In this document: positions 20,801-30,588 of the stretch, in pieces
Layout of the letters: the number at the start of each line of letters is the position of its first letter
How positions within the stretch are numbered: position 1 is the first letter of the stretch
Assembly (NCBI GenBank): GCA_905479095.1
Contig: CAJQLD010000023.1
Location: 1 to 64,000 of the forward strand
Source of the DNA: an uncultured Flavobacteriaceae bacterium
GTDB lineage: Bacteria > Bacteroidota > Bacteroidia > Flavobacteriales > Flavobacteriaceae
Direction: 5' to 3'
Length of the DNA: 64,000 nucleotides
Notes under the pieces: model-generated
Told to the model about the DNA's origin: nothing
The model's input: only the letters and a program-made list of their open reading frames with translations
Databases searched by the model: none
Program-made: the position numbers and the translations under genes

Positions 20801-21582
20801 CCTTTTTAGTTGGTTATGTTTTGTTTGATAAGTTGGATGGTTTTGCAGAAGTAAGCGTCGTTGAAAATGCACAAGCATTGATTCAATCCAAAATAGATTC
20901 AGGAGCGCTCATCGTTCCAAAAGGGATTAATTACCAATTTACAGGAACTTATGAAAATCAATTGCGTGCAGAAAAAACCTTATCGGTGGTGGTACCGCTT
21001 GCGTTACTCATTATCTTTTTAATTCTATACTTTCAGTTTCGCTCTGTAGCGACTTCACTCATGGTTTTTACGGGTATTGCGGTGGCATTTGCAGGTGGTT
21101 TTATTATGATTTGGCTCTATGGTCAAGATTGGTTTTTAAATGTTGATGTGTTTGGTGAAAATCTTCGCGATTTATTCCAGATGCATCCCATCAATCTGAG
21201 TGTGGCGGTTTGGGTTGGATTTATTGCACTTTTCGGAATTGCCACCGACGATGGTGTGGTCATGGCGACCTATTTAAAACAAACCTTTGAACGAAATACC
21301 CCTGAAAACAAAAAGGAAATTAGAGCCGCTATTGTCGAAGCAGGAGAAAAACGAATCAGACCTTGCCTAATGACCACGGCAACTACGATTTTGGCATTGT
21401 TGCCGATTTTAACATCCACCGGTCGCGGAAGTGATATTATGATTCCGATGGCGATTCCGAGTTTTGGAGGTATGCTCATTGCGTTAATCAGCTTGTTTGT
21501 GGTTCCAGTGTTGTATAGTTGGAAGCAGGAGTTTTCAGCAGAAAAAAGAGAAAATAAAATAGACAAAATAAACGTACAATGA
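17812..21582 (+). CDS. cusA: CusA/CzcA family heavy-metal efflux RND transporter
   Basis: 1256 aa; [56 protein letters not shown]. Confidence 0.93.
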   Translation: [1256 protein letters not shown]

Positions 21583-22820
21583 AAAATTACAATAAACAAT
21601 TCATCATAAAAACAGTCATTGTTCTTTGTTCTCTATTCTTTGTTCTTTCAGCGAAAAGTCAAGAGTTAGAAACACTTATTGATGTAGCATTGAATAACAA
21701 TCCAGAAATTCAAAAATTCAAATTACAATATAGCATTGTTTCTGAAAAAGTGAACGAGGCAAACACCTTACCGAATACTCAAATTGGAGTGGGTTATTTT
21801 GTGAGTGAACCTGAAACTCGAACGGGAGCGCAACGCTTCAAAGTATCTGCCAAGCAAATGCTGCCTTCGTTTGGAACCATTACCGCCAGAGAAAACTATG
21901 CAACGTCTTTGGCAGATGCCGTGTATGTAGATGTAGCCATTGCTAAAAGAAAATTGGTTGCATCTATTTCGCAGTCTTATTATAAGCTCTATGCGTTGAA
22001 AGCGAAACAAACGATTTTAGTCGAAAATATGTCATTACTTAAAACCTATGAAACCCTAGCATTAACTTCTGTGGAAGTTGGAAAAGCTTCGGTGGTAGAT
22101 GTGTTGCGATTGCAAATGCGAAAAAATGAATTGAAGCAACTCAATCAGGTTTTAGAACACGACTTTTTGGCGGAACAAACCAACTTCAATAAACACCTCA
22201 ATCGGGACAAAGACATCGCAGTCAAAGTAATTAATTATTTAAAAATCCCAGAACATACTATTGATATGCATGCCGATAAATTGACCCTACATCCTGAGTT
22301 ATTAAAGTATGATAAACTTTACGAATCCGTTGAAAAATCAGAATTATTAAACCAAAAGAAAAGCAGTCCAATGTTTGGGTTTGGGTTGGATTATGTCAAT
22401 GTTGAAAAAAGGCCCGATGTGAATTTTAGCGATAATGGAAAAGATGTTTTGATGCCGATGGTGTCCCTTTCGATTCCAATTTTTAATTCTAAATACAAGT
22501 CTAGGACGAAACAAAATAAGCTTCAAAAACAAGAAATTACATTCAAAAAACAAGAACGCTTAAATGCCTTAGAAACCCTTTTGGATAACGCTTTAAAACA
22601 ACGTAATAGTGCACGAATAAGCTATGATACGCAAGTAAAAAACCTAAAGCAAGCCAAGTATGCTGAAGACATTTTAATCAAAAGCTATGAAACAGGAACA
22701 ATCGATTTTAACGATGTGCTTGACATTCAAGAATTGCAATTAAAGTTTCAAATGAATCAGGTGGAATCTATAAAAATGTATTACGTACAAACTGCGGTTA
22801 TTAATTATTTAACAAATTAA
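21579..22820 (+). CDS. TolC-family outer membrane efflux protein
   Basis: Signal peptide, paired TolC-like coiled-coil repeats; 4 nt overlap with the RND gene. Confidence 0.88.
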   Translation: MKNYNKQFIIKTVIVLCSLFFVLSAKSQELETLIDVALNNNPEIQKFKLQYSIVSEKVNEANTLPNTQIGVGYFVSEPETRTGAQRFKVSAKQMLPSFGTITARENYATSLADAVYVDVAIAKRKLVASISQSYYKLYALKAKQTILVENMSLLKTYETLALTSVEVGKASVVDVLRLQMRKNELKQLNQVLEHDFLAEQTNFNKHLNRDKDIAVKVINYLKIPEHTIDMHADKLTLHPELLKYDKLYESVEKSELLNQKKSSPMFGFGLDYVNVEKRPDVNFSDNGKDVLMPMVSLSIPIFNSKYKSRTKQNKLQKQEITFKKQERLNALETLLDNALKQRNSARISYDTQVKNLKQAKYAEDILIKSYETGTIDFNDVLDIQELQLKFQMNQVESIKMYYVQTAVINYLTN

Positions 22821-22824
22821 AGAC

Positions 22825-24597
22825 ATGAAAAAATATATAATTTACATCGGAATATTAGCTGTTGGATTGTTATTAGGATGGGTTCTTTCTGCAAATTTCT
22901 CCAACGAAGAAACAGCACACAATCACGCTGAAATGACTGAAACAGATCAAATGTGGACCTGCTCGATGCATCCACAAATCATACTTCCTGAAGCAGGCGA
23001 TTGCCCTATTTGCGGAATGGATTTAATTCCTGCCGAAACAACTGCAATGGGTTTAGCCGCAGATCAGTTTAAACTGACCGAAAACGCCATGGCATTGGCC
23101 AACATCCAAACGTCTGTGCTTGGTGAGGGTGTTATGAAAAACAGTGGAGTGAAGTTATCAGGAACCATTGTTGAAAATGAAGAAGCCAATGCCGTTCAAG
23201 TGAGTTATTTCTCTGGGAGGATAGAAAAACTGAATGTCAATTTTACGGGTGAAAAAATACGAAAAGGTCAATTGTTGGCAACGGTGTATTCTCCAGAATT
23301 GTATGCGGCTCAGCAAGAATTAATCACGGCAGTGTCTTTAAAAGAATCCCAGCCAGCATTGTATAACGCAGTGCGAAATAAACTAAAACTATGGAAACTT
23401 TCTGACGCTCAAATCAATCAAATTGAGACCACTAAAAAAGTCAAAGACAACGTGCCAATTTATGCGACATTCTCTGGAACGGTTTCTGAAAAATTAGTAG
23501 CACAAGGCGATTATATCAAACAAGGTCAAGCCTTATTAAAAATAGCCAACCTCAATACGGTTTGGGCAAATTTTGATGTATATGAAAATCAAATTGATCT
23601 ATTTGAAAAAGGACAAGAAATCTCAATAACGACGAATTCGAATCCAAATAAAACGTTCAAAGCGAAGGTTGATTTTATAGATCCTGTTTTAAATGCAAAC
23701 ACAAGAACCGTAAAATTAAGAGCCGTTTTAAACAACAAAAACCATGTGTTTAAACCGGGAATGTTCGTTGAAGGCATCATCAAAAGAACACAAGCTTCCG
23801 CAATTAAAACAATGTTGAAAATCCCAGCGTCTGCTGTGTTGTGGACAGGCGTTCGATCGGTGGTGTATTTAAAACCAAATAGCACCGAGCCCATTTTTGA
23901 AATGAAAGAAATTGTATTAGGAACTAAATTAGGCGATTATTATGAGGTTGTTGAGGGTCTAAACTCCGGAGATGAAATCGTGACAAACGGTGCTTTCACT
24001 GTTGATGCTGCGGCACAATTACAAGGCAAAAAGTCGATGATGAACAAAGCGGGTGGAAAAACAATGACAGGTCACGAAGGACATATGGGAATGATGGAGA
24101 CCATGACTGACATGGACAGCCCTACTCCTATTAATGAACGAATTAAAGCATCAAAAACGTTTCAAAATCAATTAAAAAAAGTGTTTGATAGCTATATTCT
24201 TTTAAAAGATGATTTAGTCAACGATGATTCGGAGGCAGTTATGAAAAACGCCAAAATGGTACTCGCTGATTTAACGGAGGTTGATACGAATCTATTAAAA
24301 AACGAAAATGCACTCACAAATTGGATGTCTTTGGGTAAAGAAATTAAAAATGCTGCTATTTCTATTTCAAATTCAAGAGACATTGCAGTGCAAAGAAGTC
24401 AGTTCAAACCGCTTTCCTCCTACTTAACAAGTGCGATTGAACGTTTTGGGGTAAATGAAAAAATATACCAACAATTTTGCCCTATGGCGGATAACAATAA
24501 GGGAGCGTATTGGCTGAGTAAAAAAGAAAAAGTAGTGAACCCTTATTTTGGACAAGCGATGCTGAAATGTGGCGAAGTAAAACAAGTCATAGAATAA
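22825..24597 (+). CDS. cusB: RND periplasmic adaptor (CusB-like) with N-terminal heavy-metal-binding domain and C-terminal DUF3347
   Basis: WTCSMHPQIILPEAGDCPICGMDL; membrane-fusion core; C-terminal FCPMADNNKGAYWLSKKEKVVNPYFGQAMLKCGEV. Confidence 0.92.
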   Translation: MKKYIIYIGILAVGLLLGWVLSANFSNEETAHNHAEMTETDQMWTCSMHPQIILPEAGDCPICGMDLIPAETTAMGLAADQFKLTENAMALANIQTSVLGEGVMKNSGVKLSGTIVENEEANAVQVSYFSGRIEKLNVNFTGEKIRKGQLLATVYSPELYAAQQELITAVSLKESQPALYNAVRNKLKLWKLSDAQINQIETTKKVKDNVPIYATFSGTVSEKLVAQGDYIKQGQALLKIANLNTVWANFDVYENQIDLFEKGQEISITTNSNPNKTFKAKVDFIDPVLNANTRTVKLRAVLNNKNHVFKPGMFVEGIIKRTQASAIKTMLKIPASAVLWTGVRSVVYLKPNSTEPIFEMKEIVLGTKLGDYYEVVEGLNSGDEIVTNGAFTVDAAAQLQGKKSMMNKAGGKTMTGHEGHMGMMETMTDMDSPTPINERIKASKTFQNQLKKVFDSYILLKDDLVNDDSEAVMKNAKMVLADLTEVDTNLLKNENALTNWMSLGKEIKNAAISISNSRDIAVQRSQFKPLSSYLTSAIERFGVNEKIYQQFCPMADNNKGAYWLSKKEKVVNPYFGQAMLKCGEVKQVIE

Positions 24598-24633
24598 ATT
24601 GAAAACAATTAATAATAATTAAATTTAGACACC

Positions 24634-25044
24634 ATGAGAAAAGTAATTTTAAGTTTGACTGTGATTGCAGCAATCGGATTATTAAGCTGTAAAAAGGCTA
24701 TTAAAAAAGAAACAACTGCTACAAAAGTTGTAACTATTTCAAATCAATCACAAATGACAAACCTTAGTTTTGGAGTCATAGGAAACTGTGGGATGTGTAA
24801 AAAAACCATTGAAAAAGCGGCGAACAAAGTTGAAGGGGTCGCGAACGCAACCTGGGATGTAGACAAAAAGAAAATCGACGTTGCTTTTGATGCAACTAAG
24901 ACCAATGAGATGGAAATTCATAATGCCATTGCAGCGTCCGGCTATGACACCGACAAGGTTGCGAGCGATCTGAATGCATATATTAATTTACCAATGTGTT
25001 GTCAGTATGACCATGATATGACATTAAATAATTCAGAGGAATGA
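24634..25044 (+). CDS. Heavy-metal-associated (HMA) domain lipoprotein
   Basis: Lipobox-like LLSC; GNCGMCKKTIEKAANKVEGV; C-terminal MCCQYDHDM. Confidence 0.88.
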   Translation: MRKVILSLTVIAAIGLLSCKKAIKKETTATKVVTISNQSQMTNLSFGVIGNCGMCKKTIEKAANKVEGVANATWDVDKKKIDVAFDATKTNEMEIHNAIAASGYDTDKVASDLNAYINLPMCCQYDHDMTLNNSEE

Positions 25045-25187
25045 TTTAATACTCAAGGGTTTTGTAGTATTTAAAGAAGTTATTCAATCGATACTTGATA
25101 CCTATTTGGTTTATGTATGATGAGATGTGGAGCGTTTAGACGTGTATTTTTTTTTCATTTAGAAATTCTAGCAAATTAGGCCTCAAC

Positions 25188-26624
25188 TTAAGGAATTACC
25201 TCCCCTTTAAATCCTGTTCGTGTCATTTCTCCCCAATCTTTTTTCTTCCTATTGAAGACAAAATTAAAATTGCCTTTTACGGAAGACCACATAACATAAG
25301 GATGAAAAACTAGAGGCTCAAGTAAAACAATAATGATAAGTTTAAATAGAACTCCTTTTTTTGAATATTGGTGATAAGTAAGTTCTTCACTAAGAATTGA
25401 TAATGCAGAAAACATGACAGCAAATGCATACACAGCTGTTGTTAATAATATAAAATAGTCCCAGTTTACTAAGTTAAAAACAATTAAAAAAATAAAATAA
25501 ACGATTGCTATAAACTCTACTATAGGGGCTAGCCATTCATAAAAAAACCAATACGGATAGCTGATGACTCCTAAAATTCCATAGGACGAATTAAAAAATA
25601 TATTTTTGTGAATTATTAAGGTCTCTATCAAACCTCGCGTCCATCTGTTTCGCTGGTTTCCTAAAATTTTATAATTTTCTGGGACTTCTGTCCAACAAAG
25701 AGGGTCTGGAATATAAACTACTTTATACTTTTCTCCTTTTTCATCCATGTACTTTCTAATTCTTGTCACCAGTTCTAAGTCTTCCCCTACAATTTTATTA
25801 TAGCCTCCAGCAGCAATCATTGTTTTTCTATCAAAGAGTCCCAAAGCTCCTGAAACAAGTAATAATCCATTTAATTTGCTCCATGCCATTCTCCCTAAAA
25901 GAAAAGACCTCATGTACTCTAATACTTGTGATTTAGCTAAAAACTTTTTTGGCAACTTAACCTCTACTAGTTTTCCGTCTTTTATAACACATGAATTGGC
26001 AACCCTAATAACGCCGCCAGCAGCAATTACCTTTTCTTCATTTTCATTCTCGAGAAATGGTTTGACCATTTTTAATAATGCATCTGGTTCAAGGATACAA
26101 TCTACATCGATACAGGCAACTAAATTGTTGTCACTTATGTTGAGTCCTAAATTTAAAGCATCTGCTTTGCCTCCATTTTCTTTATCGATAACTAAGAGTC
26201 TTTTAAAAGCAGGTATTGTGGATCGATAGACAGCTCTAACTTTTTTGGTAGGGAGTTTTTTATTAAATGAATAATTCACTTTTGTAAGTGCATATGCTTC
26301 AATTAATTTACCTAAAGAATCATCTGTACTTCCATCATTAATTAGAAGTACTTCATAATTTACATATTGGATGGAAAGTAATGATCTCACATTTTCTATA
26401 ATAGTCAGGGATTCATTATAGGCTGGTGCTATTATAGATATTGTGGGTGCAAATGGGGATGCTAAAATTTTAGTGTAGTTAACAAAACTATTTTTTTTTA
26501 AGTAGTGATTTGTTTCTATCGCAGAGATCACGGACAGTATAATATAGGATAGTGCTAAAATAGCTCCATATAGTAAAATACCATTGCTTAAAAAATTTAG
26601 GATTAGTTCGTTTTTAAAAAACAT
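25188..26624 (-). CDS. Processive family 2 glycosyltransferase (PgaC/BcsA-like)
   Basis: APAYNE, DGSTDDS, CIDVDCI, GEDLELVTR, QRNRWTRG, flanking TM helices. Confidence 0.9.
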   Translation of the reverse strand: MFFKNELILNFLSNGILLYGAILALSYIILSVISAIETNHYLKKNSFVNYTKILASPFAPTISIIAPAYNESLTIIENVRSLLSIQYVNYEVLLINDGSTDDSLGKLIEAYALTKVNYSFNKKLPTKKVRAVYRSTIPAFKRLLVIDKENGGKADALNLGLNISDNNLVACIDVDCILEPDALLKMVKPFLENENEEKVIAAGGVIRVANSCVIKDGKLVEVKLPKKFLAKSQVLEYMRSFLLGRMAWSKLNGLLLVSGALGLFDRKTMIAAGGYNKIVGEDLELVTRIRKYMDEKGEKYKVVYIPDPLCWTEVPENYKILGNQRNRWTRGLIETLIIHKNIFFNSSYGILGVISYPYWFFYEWLAPIVEFIAIVYFIFLIVFNLVNWDYFILLTTAVYAFAVMFSALSILSEELTYHQYSKKGVLFKLIIIVLLEPLVFHPYVMWSSVKGNFNFVFNRKKKDWGEMTRTGFKGEVIP

Positions 26625-26633
26625 ATTAGATAT

Positions 26634-27710
26634 TTATTTAGATTCTTCTAGGACATGTAATAAAAGAATTTGTTGTTTTGAGGTTAGGTTTGGTTTAATT
26701 TCTTCAAGTTTTTGTTTTCCTCCAATATCTTTAATCGATCTTAATACTTGAATATTTGTTTCGTAATCATAAATTTTTAATTGTTCCGCTAAAAAAGGAC
26801 TATTTTTGGTGTCGGCTATTTTCCCAAATAATTCTATTATTTTTAGTTTTACTGCTTTGGTGCTTTTAAAATAATTTCTTTTGAGGATGGTCAATGAATC
26901 GTTTATTTGGAGATCTCCTAAGACTACTATTGTTTCAATTTTTATTTTTTCATTTCTATGATTTAGAAGCTGTAATAAGTTGTCTTTCAGGGAAATTAAA
27001 TTAAAAACTCTGATAATTTTAAGCACAAATAAGATCACTGAATCGTTTTCAGACCTAAGAAGTATTTCGAGTGGTGGCATCTGATTTCCATTAAAATGTT
27101 GAATTGTTTCTAACAAAAGAAGTTGTTGCCACTCTGATAAATGGTAAGTAAGGGTATTCAGAAAGTTCAGTGCTTTAAACCCTTCAATTTTCACCAAAGC
27201 TAATTGTGCTTCTCTTCTTAAAATTTTATTAGGATGTAAAGTAAGTAAGGCAATTTCATTTGTAACATTTTTTATTTTCATATCCGAAAGCTCTCTAATA
27301 CCTGTAATTTGGACATTCCATTTTGAGCTTTTCATTTTTTTTATGGAATCGTTCACCAACTCAAGTTCCACATAGAGCATTTTAAGTTTATCTGCTATAT
27401 CTCCTGTCATATCTTCATGGATTTTAAAGAGTGTCTTAAGCAGAATAGATTTGTCAAATTTATTTTTAGTAAAGGATTCAAATTTTTTCATGCTAATTAA
27501 TTCTTCATCTTCGTTGGAAAACAAAAAATCAGAAAAAAGAGCTTGAAATTTTTGAACTAACTCATTTTCTTTCAGTTGATTTCTCTCTCTTCTGTATCGA
27601 ACTCTAAATGCAGCTATAAAAACTAATATTGAGATGGTTATAAATACAATTATAATTGTACTTATTATCGTTAAAAAACTTGTCGGACCAATTAGTATAA
27701 GTTGATTCAT
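26634..27710 (-). CDS. Membrane-anchored HEAT-repeat protein
   Basis: N-terminal TM; repeated alpha-helical units (NKILRREAQLALVKIEG, NEKIKIETIVVLGDLQ). Confidence 0.75.
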   Translation of the reverse strand: MNQLILIGPTSFLTIISTIIIVFITISILVFIAAFRVRYRRERNQLKENELVQKFQALFSDFLFSNEDEELISMKKFESFTKNKFDKSILLKTLFKIHEDMTGDIADKLKMLYVELELVNDSIKKMKSSKWNVQITGIRELSDMKIKNVTNEIALLTLHPNKILRREAQLALVKIEGFKALNFLNTLTYHLSEWQQLLLLETIQHFNGNQMPPLEILLRSENDSVILFVLKIIRVFNLISLKDNLLQLLNHRNEKIKIETIVVLGDLQINDSLTILKRNYFKSTKAVKLKIIELFGKIADTKNSPFLAEQLKIYDYETNIQVLRSIKDIGGKQKLEEIKPNLTSKQQILLLHVLEESK

Positions 27711-27775
27711 AGTATTATATATAATTTACATATTCCAACCTGAAATAAGCGATAGAAATTGGTTTTTAATGTGAC

Positions 27776-29128
27776 CTAATTGCCATTTAATAATTGTTCT
27801 TCTATATGTGCTCGTCTTTTTTTTATAAATGGCTTTAAGCCCGGTATAAATGCCCCAGGATCATTAATATCTCCTATGGATTGCTCTATGTTTATATCAA
27901 ATTCTCTATTTGTATACATTTTTAAGGAATCGGTATAGACGCTTTCATTAATAAGTAATTTTAACGATTCAATTTTTTTGTTAAATTTTTTAGGTACAAA
28001 ATAGTCTAACACTTCATTTTCAATAATCTTTCTATAGGATTCTTTAATCTTTATATTTTCTTTTAATAGTTTAGTGACTAACGGATGCCTTTTATCATCT
28101 TCCTTCACATAATAAATATCTAATGCTAGCATTTGTTCCAAAGTAAAATTTGGAGACCATGCACCAAAACTGTAATTGCCATCATAATTTATCCATTCAA
28201 ACTTGGCTGTTTTAGTATTATAGTATAAATAAAAATTATGAGGATAGTATATATTATAAGCATCTACATTAACTAAGACGTTGTTGACGGCCCAAGCTTT
28301 TAAACAGTTTTTAATATTGAAAATGCCTCCCAGTGCTGTTTCGTACATTTCATCGGACCCTTCAAAATTATTAATGATGTTTAGAAAATGTATCAATTGT
28401 TTAGTAGAATTTGTCTTTGCACCACTTTTAATCTTATATTTTCGAGTATAACTAAGACTGTCTTTACCATGCCAATCTAAATAAGCCTGGGGCTCCCCTT
28501 TTATAAGTGCTCCTTTTTTATTTCCAAAGTTCCTTTCTAGAAAATTTTTATCGATCTCCTCTACCATAAGATAAAGTCCCCAATATTGATTATTGATATA
28601 TACTTTGGCATACGCATTTTTTTGAGATGGAACTCCTACATCATGCAAAAAATCTAGATAAAGCTTTTCTCGCATAAATGTTGGGTCTTTAAAATTATTG
28701 TTCAAGTTTATTTCTTCATATCCCTGAAATTTTTGCCCTTTAATAAATTTATCAAAATTAATTTTTAATGATTTCTTGTTGGATGGGTAGTGTTTATAGG
28801 ACGATTCTCCTTTAATTTTAACGCCTACATTATAACTGTATTGACCATCGATTACGACATCTCCTTTTAGATATGTTTTTTTTTCAAACAAGTTCTCTTG
28901 CGTTTTATAATGCACCAAAGAATCCCAATATTCTGATTGCTTAAATTGTATTCTCACCTCATGTACAACAGCATCATTAAAAAGAGAAACTTTATTAAAA
29001 AGCAGTTCTTGGTGGACATCAGCTTGGTTTTTAAAGTTTTCTTTTTTTGAATAAAACCATAAAGAGGTGCTCACAATGCCTACTAAAAGTGGAATACAAA
29101 GGCAAACAACGATGGTTAATTTTTTCAT
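27776..29128 (-). CDS. CotH-family kinase-like protein, membrane-anchored
   Basis: N-terminal TM; GVKIKGESSYKHYPSNKKSLKINF, NNFKDPTFMREKLY, YWGLYLMVEEIDKNFLERNFG, WINYDGNYSFGAW. Confidence 0.88.
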   Translation of the reverse strand: MKKLTIVVCLCIPLLVGIVSTSLWFYSKKENFKNQADVHQELLFNKVSLFNDAVVHEVRIQFKQSEYWDSLVHYKTQENLFEKKTYLKGDVVIDGQYSYNVGVKIKGESSYKHYPSNKKSLKINFDKFIKGQKFQGYEEINLNNNFKDPTFMREKLYLDFLHDVGVPSQKNAYAKVYINNQYWGLYLMVEEIDKNFLERNFGNKKGALIKGEPQAYLDWHGKDSLSYTRKYKIKSGAKTNSTKQLIHFLNIINNFEGSDEMYETALGGIFNIKNCLKAWAVNNVLVNVDAYNIYYPHNFYLYYNTKTAKFEWINYDGNYSFGAWSPNFTLEQMLALDIYYVKEDDKRHPLVTKLLKENIKIKESYRKIIENEVLDYFVPKKFNKKIESLKLLINESVYTDSLKMYTNREFDINIEQSIGDINDPGAFIPGLKPFIKKRRAHIEEQLLNGN

Positions 29129-29310
29129 TAGTATTTATTTTAAAAACTTCAAGAATTCAATAGGATACTTCCCATTTTACGAGTCTTTTTTTTGTAGTTC
29201 CATTTAGGGTTTTAACTTCTACAATTTTAATTCCTATTTTACATTCTAAATCTGAAAAACTCCGCATTTGCTCAAAGCTTTATGTTCTTTAATTTCGTGT
29301 AATTATTTAA

Positions 29311-30567
29311 TTAAAAATTAGCGATGAGTCCTCCAGAAAAACTGTATCTACTTGAGTAATCTCCTAAACTAAATTGAACTTCTTCTAAAAAATACCCGAT
29401 TCTAAAACGCGCTCTAACTAATGGGGAAAGTGTTTTTTGAAACCCAAAACTTCCTTTATAGGATTTTAGTTTATATAAACTCTCGTCATTTACAAGCCTT
29501 CCCCTCTCATCAGGAGAAACACCCATTCCGACTGTTAAAGCAATAAAATTATTTGCATTTTTTAAATAGTTTCTAACAATAAAATTGATCGAAGTTGAAG
29601 TTCCATACGATTTTGGTGTTATGTAAGGACGTAATGAAAACCAATAATTTTTATAGTATTTCCCTATTGAACCTGTTATTATTTTTGGATTAGAAGCCGA
29701 GAATTCTAAATACCGTAATCCAACAGAAAATTCGAAACTTTTTGGCAGCTTTTGATGCAGTTCAACGCCATATCTGCGGGACGGAAAAAGTGAAGAATAG
29801 GAAATCCCAAAATTAAGATAAGCGTAAGTACCACTCCGAATTCGGGGATAGGCATCTATTTCGTATTGCATTCCTTTTTTTTCAAAACGGTTTGCTAAGC
29901 TGGCTCTCCCTATAATCATTCCATATTTTGTTTTTTTAGATAAAGTAACATTGAGCAAGTGTCTTTCGGAAAAAATTTTGTTGAACACATTTAATTCGTA
30001 GGTAACCGATGCAACATTTATTTTTTGCGCGATTTTCAACTTTTTGTTAAGTTCATTAGCACCCTTGTGAGATGGATTTAATTCCAAAAGCTCTAAAAGG
30101 GTTTGAGAGGCCATAGCTGTTCTATCTAATTTATGAAGTACTTTAACTTTTTGAAACAGATATTTCTCGTTAACGGGATACGAATTTAGCGCCGTATTAA
30201 GGTATTCTAGGGCCTCTATATTTTTATCTGACCAAACTTCTACATTAATAATAGCTTCAAGAGCTTCTTTATGCTTTGGCTTTTTTAAGAGTACTTTTTG
30301 TAACTCTGTTCTAGCTGCTTCATAATTTTTTTCCCATGAATAAATTCGTCCTAAATACACTCTTACATCATAATAATTAGGTTTGTCTTCTAATATTGAT
30401 TGACAGACTAGCACTGCCTCCCCCTTCTGCTTCATGGAAACGAGCCTTTTGATATCGTTATAGCTATGTGATTGCTTTTGCGTTTTCTGTGCAAACAGAG
30501 TGCTTGAAATCGCTATTAAGATCAGGGTTAATACATTTCTCCAATTAATTAACCAATGGTATTTCAT
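29311..30567 (-). CDS. TPR plus YaiO-like outer membrane beta-barrel protein
   Basis: Signal peptide, TPR-like repeats (VYLGRIYSWEKNYEAARTELQKVLLKKPKHKEAL), C-terminal amphipathic strands ending SFSGGLIANF. Confidence 0.8.
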   Translation of the reverse strand: MKYHWLINWRNVLTLILIAISSTLFAQKTQKQSHSYNDIKRLVSMKQKGEAVLVCQSILEDKPNYYDVRVYLGRIYSWEKNYEAARTELQKVLLKKPKHKEALEAIINVEVWSDKNIEALEYLNTALNSYPVNEKYLFQKVKVLHKLDRTAMASQTLLELLELNPSHKGANELNKKLKIAQKINVASVTYELNVFNKIFSERHLLNVTLSKKTKYGMIIGRASLANRFEKKGMQYEIDAYPRIRSGTYAYLNFGISYSSLFPSRRYGVELHQKLPKSFEFSVGLRYLEFSASNPKIITGSIGKYYKNYWFSLRPYITPKSYGTSTSINFIVRNYLKNANNFIALTVGMGVSPDERGRLVNDESLYKLKSYKGSFGFQKTLSPLVRARFRIGYFLEEVQFSLGDYSSRYSFSGGLIANF

Positions 30568-30588
30568 TCTTCGTGAGTATTAAATTTG

